Source of the DNA: Thermoanaerobaculia bacterium
GTDB lineage: Bacteria > Bacteroidota > Bacteroidia > Chitinophagales > Saprospiraceae
NCBI GenBank assembly: GCA_023151335.1
Contig: JAKLJF010000004.1
Span: 9,286-14,698 of the forward strand
Length of the DNA: 5,413 nt
Reading direction: 5' to 3'
Shown: positions 1-5,413 of the stretch, in pieces
Layout: each line of letters begins with the position of its first letter
Position numbering within the stretch: position 1 is the first letter of the stretch
Notes under the pieces: model-generated
Told to the model about the DNA's origin: nothing
Seen by the model: only the letters and a program-made list of their open reading frames with translations
The model's database searches: none
Made by a program: the position numbers and the translations under genes

Positions 1-1
1 C

Positions 2-2161
2 ACGGGCAACGATATGCTGCTTATCCACACTGCCGCGAACGGCAACCCGCAATGGACCAGGCGCTTCGGCACGCCGGCCGACGACGAAACCAGTGCCTGC
101 GTCAAACAGGACGGCGCCCGGAATTTTATCCTGGTGGGCACCAAAACAGACGCCAATACCGGTATTTCCAGCGTGTATGCCGTTAAAACCGATTGCTCGG
201 GTCAATTCCTGTGGAGCAACACTTATACGGTAAACGGCAACCTGAAAACCGCTTCCGTTACGGCGTTTGCCGCCGTGCAAACACCCTGCCCCACCCTGCC
301 TAACGTGTATTACATAACTGGCACCCTTTCCACGGCCGCCGGCACTGATGAGGTATTTATCCTGAGCATAAACACCTCGAACGGCAGCGCCGTCTGGATG
401 AAAACCTACGATGTGGCGCCCGGCGCAAACGACATTGCCACTTGTATCCAGGGCAGTTGCACACTCGACCCGCAAGGCAACGGCGACCTGTGGGTGTCGG
501 GGTATTCCATTGATCCCAACACCGGCGATAAACAGGTGCTGATGATGCGGACCGACTACGATGGCGCCTTGCTCTGGGCCAACAACTACGACATCCAGAA
601 CAGCAAACAGGAATTCGCCACGCATTTCCAGTTCAACGCCAAAGGCGATCTGGTACTTACCGGAAAAGCCGAGGAGTATCCCGTGTCCGACCCGCCGGAA
701 ACCGGCCAGTGCCTGCTGATGAAAATGGACAACAACGGCAGCCCGGTACACTGGACGCGGGTGTTCAACATGGGATACGCTTCCCAGGGCAATCGCGTCG
801 AACCCACTGCAAACGACGAATTTTTTGTGACCGGCCACACCTACGAACTCGTTCAGCCGCACGCCCTGGATTATAATATTCTGGCTATCAAAACCAACCA
901 GCAGGGTGAAATAAAGGGGGAATGTTTCCACAGCCCGGAAACCCTGATCCTCAAGCGGGATCCGGTGGTGGTCAAACTGACGCCGGCCGTAAAATCCTGG
1001 CAGGATTTTTTTGCCCACAACCTGCTCGCCAAATTGTACGACGAAAAACAACGGTTTTGCCCAGCGGCTAATAACCCCTGTGAAAATATCGCTGTGAACG
1101 CCAATTTCAATGCTTCGCCAAACGGTCTGATCTGCACGTTTACCGATTTGTCCACCGTGGGCAGCGGCACGATATTTTCCTGGGACTGGGATTTCGGCGA
1201 CGGCAACACCGCCAGCTTTGGCAGTGCCACCAATCCGGTGCATACTTATGCCAATCCGGGCGCCTACCTCGTATGCCTTGTGGTGACCGCCGGCACAGCC
1301 GGCATGATCTGCCGGGATACGTTCTGCCTGGATGTGGTAGTGGAGCAAACGCAGGATTGCCCCGACAACCTGGTACTGAACGGCACATTCACCGCCGGAC
1401 TTACGCCGGGCAACCTCGGCAGCGGCGGCAATGTGAACAACTGGACAACGATTTTCAACACCCCGCAGGTAATCACGCACGACAGCTGCGCAGAGGCAGG
1501 CGCCATTCAAATGTGGGGCAACCAGGTGGTGGGCGAAGGTATCGGCCAGCCCGTTACTTTTCAGGCAGGTGTAACGTACCAACTTACCTTCTGCGGCCTG
1601 GGCGTATTTACAGTACAGGATTCCATGCGTGTCCGGTTCCGGGCCTCCGTAAATCCATTGACCAACTACTTCAACTGTACCAGCGGCGTATGCGACGAGA
1701 TCTTCCTGTCGCCATTACTCACTACTACCTGGACCACCTACACCTCGGCTTTCTGGACGCCCACCCAGAATTACAACTACCTGAACGTCACGATCTGGAA
1801 CAACTTTGCCGTCAACGATGGGGCATTTGTTTCCTGGGCGCGCGCCGACGATATTTGCATCCGGCGGGTAGGCGTTGTCTCTGCGACGGAGGAAACGGCT
1901 TCCGCGCCTGCCGCAAAGATTTTCCCCAATCCGACAACGGGCGACCTGACGGTTGAATTTGAGCAAGAACCGGCTTCGGATGCCCTGCTCCTGGTGAGCG
2001 ACATGACCGGTCGCCGGTTGCAGCAAATTTCACTGCAATCCGGCCTGGTGCGGCAGCCGGTTTCACTGAACGAGTATCCGGCCGGTATGTATATGGTACA
2101 GTTATTGGGCGATAACTCGGTATTGTGGACGCGGAAAGTGGTTAAGTCACAGGGGTTTTGA
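2..2161 (+). CDS. T9SS-secreted multidomain protein (propeller repeats, PKD, CBM-like domain, sorting domain), 5' end outside window
   Basis: This is the C-terminal part of a large secreted protein. The frame is open to the left edge, and the first in-frame ATG (position 14) lies inside a repeat (T-G-N-D-M-L-L-I), so the true start is upstream. Numbering from that Met, residues 1-300 hold at least five propeller-like repeats of about 60 residues. Their Trp residues fall at 14, 67, 128, 188 and 247, each followed by a strand such as VSGY (161-164) or LTGK (215-218). Residues 356-445 form a PKD domain with WDWDFGDG at 390-397 and then NPVHTYANPGAY. Residues 449-625 resemble a jelly-roll carbohydrate-binding module (NLVLNGTF start, several Cys and Trp), but I cannot name the family. 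Residues 635-715 are a T9SS type A sorting domain starting KIFPNPTTG, which directs export across the outer membrane and is normally cleaved. No catalytic motif is visible. An adhesin or a binding protein is the likeliest role, by inference. Confidence 0.9.
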   Translation, partial: TGNDMLLIHTAANGNPQWTRRFGTPADDETSACVKQDGARNFILVGTKTDANTGISSVYAVKTDCSGQFLWSNTYTVNGNLKTASVTAFAAVQTPCPTLPNVYYITGTLSTAAGTDEVFILSINTSNGSAVWMKTYDVAPGANDIATCIQGSCTLDPQGNGDLWVSGYSIDPNTGDKQVLMMRTDYDGALLWANNYDIQNSKQEFATHFQFNAKGDLVLTGKAEEYPVSDPPETGQCLLMKMDNNGSPVHWTRVFNMGYASQGNRVEPTANDEFFVTGHTYELVQPHALDYNILAIKTNQQGEIKGECFHSPETLILKRDPVVVKLTPAVKSWQDFFAHNLLAKLYDEKQRFCPAANNPCENIAVNANFNASPNGLICTFTDLSTVGSGTIFSWDWDFGDGNTASFGSATNPVHTYANPGAYLVCLVVTAGTAGMICRDTFCLDVVVEQTQDCPDNLVLNGTFTAGLTPGNLGSGGNVNNWTTIFNTPQVITHDSCAEAGAIQMWGNQVVGEGIGQPVTFQAGVTYQLTFCGLGVFTVQDSMRVRFRASVNPLTNYFNCTSGVCDEIFLSPLLTTTWTTYTSAFWTPTQNYNYLNVTIWNNFAVNDGAFVSWARADDICIRRVGVVSATEETASAPAAKIFPNPTTGDLTVEFEQEPASDALLLVSDMTGRRLQQISLQSGLVRQPVSLNEYPAGMYMVQLLGDNSVLWTRKVVKSQGF

Positions 2162-2197
2162 GTGAAACTCGGTATGAAATTTTTTCAGGCCACCCGC

Positions 2198-2205
2198 TAT
2201 CTTTG
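2198..2205 (+). promoter_or_regulatory. Probable Bacteroidota-type promoter, -7 element TAnnTTTG
   Basis: TATCTTTG matches the Bacteroidota primary sigma factor -7 consensus TAnnTTTG exactly. It lies 30 bases before the ATG at 2236, in the short gap after the upstream stop codon, which would leave a leader of roughly 20-25 bases. The -33 element is poor: only a T-run at 2180-2185 sits near the expected spacing, with no clear TTG. No purine-rich Shine-Dalgarno sequence precedes the ATG, which is usual in this phylum. The site suggests that the downstream gene can be transcribed independently of the upstream one. Confidence 0.5.
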
Positions 2206-2235
2206 TTTGCCCGTCTTTCAAATCTGAAACATTGT

Positions 2236-4221
2236 ATGAGAACGCTTTTATTTTTCAGTGCCCTGTTTTTGACCGGAATACTCCGGGCGCAATCGCCACC
2301 TGCACCGCCGAGAGAAGCCGATTTCAACACCACGACAGCGGGGCAGGCCATCCGTTTCAGCCCTCAGTTTCCGCCGCTGCAACAAATCGCCGGGGCGCCC
2401 GCTGCTTTTTACAGCTGCTTTTGGGAATTCGGCGACGGGCATTTCAGCTTTGAGGAAAACCCCGTGCACGTTTATGAAAAACCGGGCGACTACGCGGCAT
2501 TGCTGGAGCTGACCAACAACTACGACGACGGAAAAAAACCGAAAAAGAAGAAAAAATCGGTGCTCACCGGCGGGGGTACGGGCACGGCTATGGCCGATGT
2601 GTTCTCCAAAAGCGACCAGATGATCGCCTTGAAAACCAACAGTCAGCCCAAAGCTGGAGAAGGGCTGACCTGTATCATCAGTTACCGGAACAACAGTAAA
2701 TTCACTACAGACGGCCGTTTGCACCTGTTTTTTAATGAAAAAAAATTCCCGGCCTCGCATTTCCGCTTTGACACCGCCCGGACTTATTTTGGAGAAATGC
2801 CCGACAACGCCTGGACTTTTGCAGAACCGGTTGACTCGAAAGCGGATTTTGATTGGGTATGGCTGCCTGAACTGCACCCTGGCGGCGGCGTCAGTACAGC
2901 AGCCCCGGCCGATGTACCCTTTAGCGCCGATGCACAGGAAATGCTTGCCAAAGCCAGGAAAACGTATCGGGGCGAACAGGTATGGCGCTTTACGCAACTC
3001 CGACCCGGCGAAAAACGCAATTTGTTCGTCGACCTGTCCGGCACAGCCAAAATGCTCAAAGACACCACGGCTTTTATTCACCTGGAAGGCGTGATCACGC
3101 CCTTCGACCCGGCCGTACCGCCGGAACGGTTTGAACTGGAGATCGAGATCGTCAGTTCGCACGATCCCAACGCCATAGCGGTGTCGGACAACCGCGTGAA
3201 TTACCGTTTTTTGAAAAGGCAAAAACTCGACTACAAGGTGCGCTTCCAGAACAATGGCGAAGGCCCGGCTTCTACCGTTCAGTTGGACATCGAAGTACCC
3301 GACGGACTTAACCTCGGCAGAATGAAGCCGGTAGAGTGGTATCCGGCCTGCCCGATCTGCCCCAAAACGCCGGGCACGGGCAGTTGCCTCGATACCAGTA
3401 CCACGAAGGAAGGCCTGGTGTTCACCTTCAGAAATATTTACCTGCCCGGCAGCCGGCAAAAAGGCGTATCGGACAAGGATTCAACCCAGGGATTTGTAAA
3501 ATACCGCATCGAACCGGAGCGCGATATGCCCAAGCGGGCGTTTCGCAGCCGGGCTAAGATAGTGTTCGACAAAAACCCGCCGATCTATACCAATTTTTCA
3601 AAAACCCGCTTTAAACCCGGTTTGTCGCCCGGCCTGAAGGCAGGCTACGCCTTTGATCCCGCCGACAGCGGCAACGGTTACTTTTTTGCCGGCGCCAGTA
3701 TTTCGCCGTATAAATCCTGGAAGGTTTTTCCGCAGGTGGAATTGCTGACCGGTTTTAAAGGAAATACAGCCTTGCCGGGGCAAGTTTACCGCGATTCCGT
3801 GGTGCTTGCCGACGTCGATTTTAAACGGGTAACATACCGCGACAGCACCCTGGGCGGCGAACGGAAATTTGTATCGTTTGAAATGCCGGTATTGCTTCGG
3901 AAAAATTTTTCCCGCTTTTTTGGCGCGGGCGCCGGCGCATCCGTCCGGGTTTTGCTGGAAGACGGTGAAGACCGGACACAGGTTAAAGTAACCCGGGTTT
4001 TCTTTACGCCGCCCGGGGTGCCGCCTCAGCCGCCGCAAATCTTGCGCGATGAAAGTTCGGTACATCCCTACTCTGCCACCACTACGCGGTTCAGCGTATT
4101 TGGCGAACTGAATTTCGGGTCAGTGCGGGCCGGGCCGGCGCTGGGTGTGCGGGCCGGGGTTGTTTTAGGAAAGGAGGAAACGGAGCCCTTTATGCAGGCG
4201 AGTGTGGAGTGGAAGTTTTAG
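2236..4221 (+). CDS. PKD and DUF7619-like domain protein with predicted C-terminal outer-membrane beta-barrel
   Basis: The predicted protein has 661 residues. I chose ATG 2236 over the in-frame TTG at 2158 because a clear signal peptide starts there (MRTLLFFSALFLTGILRAQ, likely cleaved between Ala18 and Gln19) and a promoter-like element lies between the two. Residues 30-95 are a PKD domain (FWEFGDG at 62-68, then NPVHVYEKPGDY). A lysine-rich linker (KKPKKKKK, 100-107) and a Gly/Thr stretch follow. Residues 115-300 are beta-rich and unassigned. Residues 307-455 resemble the Bacteroidota DUF7619 domain: SSHDPNAIAV, then YKVRFQNNGEGPAS, then GFVKYRIEP, then IVFDKNPPIYTN. Residues 460-661 look like a small outer-membrane beta-barrel, with alternating aromatic and polar strands, a Pro-rich likely loop (PPGVPPQPP, 592-600) and a C-terminal ending VEWKF. 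No T9SS sorting domain is present. Envelope location is fairly secure; the role is unknown. Confidence 0.88.
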   Translation: MRTLLFFSALFLTGILRAQSPPAPPREADFNTTTAGQAIRFSPQFPPLQQIAGAPAAFYSCFWEFGDGHFSFEENPVHVYEKPGDYAALLELTNNYDDGKKPKKKKKSVLTGGGTGTAMADVFSKSDQMIALKTNSQPKAGEGLTCIISYRNNSKFTTDGRLHLFFNEKKFPASHFRFDTARTYFGEMPDNAWTFAEPVDSKADFDWVWLPELHPGGGVSTAAPADVPFSADAQEMLAKARKTYRGEQVWRFTQLRPGEKRNLFVDLSGTAKMLKDTTAFIHLEGVITPFDPAVPPERFELEIEIVSSHDPNAIAVSDNRVNYRFLKRQKLDYKVRFQNNGEGPASTVQLDIEVPDGLNLGRMKPVEWYPACPICPKTPGTGSCLDTSTTKEGLVFTFRNIYLPGSRQKGVSDKDSTQGFVKYRIEPERDMPKRAFRSRAKIVFDKNPPIYTNFSKTRFKPGLSPGLKAGYAFDPADSGNGYFFAGASISPYKSWKVFPQVELLTGFKGNTALPGQVYRDSVVLADVDFKRVTYRDSTLGGERKFVSFEMPVLLRKNFSRFFGAGAGASVRVLLEDGEDRTQVKVTRVFFTPPGVPPQPPQILRDESSVHPYSATTTRFSVFGELNFGSVRAGPALGVRAGVVLGKEETEPFMQASVEWKF

Positions 4222-4258
4222 GATTGTTGTGTACTACGTAAAAGAGGCCTGCTGCAAA

Positions 4259-4381
4259 AGTAATTGAACATTGAAAATTAGTCATTGAACATTGGTCATT
4301 CACAAATTAAAATTAGAAATTTTTAAATTTTAAACTGGAAATGTTCAATGTTCAATGACTAATTTTCAATGTTCAATTACT
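4259..4381. repeat. 123-base near-perfect palindrome built on a 7-base period, between convergent genes
   Basis: The outer arms, 4259-4294 and 4346-4381, are perfect reverse complements over 36 bases. Symmetry about position 4320 continues inward: 53 of 61 position pairs are Watson-Crick complementary and two more could form G-U pairs in RNA. The inner AT-rich hairpin pairs 4307-4314 with 4326-4333. From 4264 onward the sequence divides into 7-base units: TTGAACA occurs at 4264 and 4285, variants such as TTGAAAA and TTGGTCA lie between and after them, and ATGTTCA occurs at 4341, 4348 and 4369. G+C is 26 of 120 bases (4261-4380), far below the flanking genes. No target-site duplication or ORF is evident. 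It may be a dispersed intergenic repeat or a MITE-like element; family unknown. Confidence 0.9.
4259..4381. terminator. Possible bidirectional transcription terminator formed by the palindrome
   Basis: The palindrome starts 38 bases after the stop codon at 4221 and lies 25 bases beyond the stop of the convergent minus-strand gene. Transcripts from either side would fold into a long stem. It is not a textbook intrinsic terminator: the stem is AT-rich and no long U-tract directly follows either arm. Its role in termination, or in insulating the two convergent genes from each other, is inferred from position and symmetry only. No other hairpin is obvious in 4222-4405. Confidence 0.4.
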
Positions 4382-4405
4382 GATGAGACAGTCTCTTTGA
4401 CTAAT

Positions 4406-5413
4406 TTACTTCTGCACCACAAACTTCCGGGTCAGCGTGCCTTCGGCGGTGGCGATACGGGCCAGGTAAGTGCCGGCAGCCAGCTGCGGGAGTTGATACG
4501 TGAGCACCTCATTCGTCAGGCCCGGGCGGTCTTCGAATTGAATCACGCGACCGTCGATGCCGGCGATCGTGATCGTAGCATCGGTGGGTTTGTCAAAATT
4601 GACGCCGAGGTTCAGCGTGCTTTGAACCGGGTTGGGGAAAACGATCATGCTCGATTCCGGGAGCGGTTTGTTGTCCGTTGTGGTCACGAGGCTGATACGC
4701 ATACGCGCCACGGCATTGTATTCGACCCCGAAACCAAAGGAGTACCACCGGTCGACGACAACGAATGTGGAGGGGAAAAACATCTCAACATCCAGGTTGA
4801 AGACGTGATAGGTAGTATTGCTGGCGCCGGTGTAGCTGACCATCAGCAGATAACGCGCGCCCTTGTCGAGTTTCACGCCAGGCGTTTGTTTGGTGAAATC
4901 GAGCAGTTCCACCGTCTGTAATTCATAGTTTTCGACGGTGTCCGGCGCCTCGTAAGCGTTAAAACCGACCAGATCGACGCTCGACATGATCAGCTCTGTC
5001 GTTTCAAATTCGAAGTTACTCAAATTGGGCAGGATATCGTCTTTTATGCGCAGCAGGTAAATGGTGGCATCCACGGCGGTTGGATCATCCGGGGAAAAAA
5101 AGGCGAAGTCCATGGATGTAGCCTGATACTGTTCCAGCGACGCGGCGCTGGTGGTATAAAGGGCGCCGACTGCCCAGTCCGTAGCATCACCGCCGGGGCG
5201 GGTGGCGATAAGACTGCCGCCGGTCTCTTTCGAATAAAGGCTGTTGGACACAAAGAAAGGATCGCCCACCACATTGTCCTGAGGACGGTTGTCAGCGGAA
5301 TCGGCTCTTACGGAATATTCAATTCTGTAAGCACCCACCGGGAGTTCGGGTGCGAACCTGCTGGTTGGGGGGAATTCCACCAGACTGTCGGCCACACCCG
5401 GATCGAGGGAGGC
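4406..5413 (-). CDS. T9SS type A sorting-domain protein, N-terminal part outside window
   Basis: The last 335 residues of a secreted protein are visible. The frame stays open to the right edge (A-S-L-D-P-G before the GTG codon at 5395), so that GTG is an internal Val codon and not a start. The last 80 residues (about 4409-4648) are a T9SS sorting domain: MIVFPNPVQSTLNLGV, then the strand ATITIAGIDGRVIQ, then LAAGTYLARIATAEG, ending TRKFVVQK. The part before it is beta-rich. It starts with an Ig-like strand pattern (LPVGAYRIEYSVRADSADN) followed by DNVVGDPFFVSNSLYSKE. The middle (SMDFAFFSPDDPTAVDATIYLLR, in part, and later GARYLLMVSYTGA) resembles a jelly-roll sandwich. I cannot name a family and see no catalytic motif. 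The product should be exported to the cell surface or medium. It is convergent with the two plus-strand genes, and its promoter lies outside the window. Confidence 0.9.
   Translation of the reverse strand, partial: ASLDPGVADSLVEFPPTSRFAPELPVGAYRIEYSVRADSADNRPQDNVVGDPFFVSNSLYSKETGGSLIATRPGGDATDWAVGALYTTSAASLEQYQATSMDFAFFSPDDPTAVDATIYLLRIKDDILPNLSNFEFETTELIMSSVDLVGFNAYEAPDTVENYELQTVELLDFTKQTPGVKLDKGARYLLMVSYTGASNTTYHVFNLDVEMFFPSTFVVVDRWYSFGFGVEYNAVARMRISLVTTTDNKPLPESSMIVFPNPVQSTLNLGVNFDKPTDATITIAGIDGRVIQFEDRPGLTNEVLTYQLPQLAAGTYLARIATAEGTLTRKFVVQK

Noticed and set aside
1273..1956. 227-codon plus-strand frame inside the first gene
   Set aside because: It is out of frame with the PKD, jelly-roll and sorting domains, and its translation is Arg-, Pro- and Gly-rich with no domain; a shadow.
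2248..3459. 403-codon open frame on the minus strand
   Set aside because: It lies wholly antisense to the signal-peptide, PKD and DUF7619-like coding sequence. Its translation is rich in Arg, Gly and Phe with no recognisable domain, as expected of a shadow frame in GC-rich DNA.
3598..4065. 155-codon minus-strand frame opposite the barrel segment
   Set aside because: It is antisense to a well-formed coding region, has no signal peptide or domain, and is basic and low in complexity.
4259..4381. CRISPR array or insertion-sequence ends
   Set aside because: The repeat units are only 7 bases with no spacers, no transposase is nearby, and no target-site duplication is visible in the flanks.
4385..4395. 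Short palindrome GAGACAGTCTC next to the large repeat
   Set aside because: A 5-bp stem with a single central base cannot form a stable hairpin, and palindromes this short are expected by chance.
4355..4921. 188-codon plus-strand frame starting in the palindrome
   Set aside because: It runs antisense to the T9SS sorting domain of the minus-strand gene, starts inside the repeat and shows no recognisable domain.

Overview
The window looks like chromosomal DNA from a Bacteroidota bacterium, with a GC-rich member of the Saprospiria-type lineages as my best guess. The evidence is two proteins that end in type IX secretion system (T9SS) type A sorting domains (F-P-N-P motif, then an 80-residue beta-sandwich ending in basic residues), PKD domains, a DUF7619-like domain, and a TAnnTTTG promoter element typical of the phylum. 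The genus assignment is inference; no rRNA or other marker is present.

Layout. Positions 2-2161 (+) hold the 3' part of a large secreted protein: at least five propeller-like repeats, a PKD domain, a carbohydrate-binding-module-like domain and a T9SS sorting domain. After a 74-base gap with a probable promoter, positions 2236-4221 (+) encode a 661-residue protein with signal peptide, PKD domain, lysine-rich linker, DUF7619-like domain and a C-terminal segment that looks like an outer-membrane beta-barrel instead of a sorting domain. Positions 4406-5413 (-) hold the 3' part of a third gene, another T9SS cargo protein, convergent with the first two. Both edge genes are cut by the window.

The 184-base gap between the convergent genes (4222-4405) holds the most unusual structure: a 123-base near-perfect palindrome (36-bp perfect outer arms, 53 of 61 position pairs complementary) that also shows a 7-base periodicity throughout. 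It is about 22% GC against clearly GC-rich flanking genes. It may act as a two-way terminator, and it may be a dispersed repeat element.

How the genes relate. All three encode envelope or extracellular proteins, and the first two share PKD domains with similar motifs. They could form a small surface or adhesion locus, but nothing in the sequence shows that they act together. No enzyme active site, RNA gene, CRISPR array, transposase or defence gene was seen.
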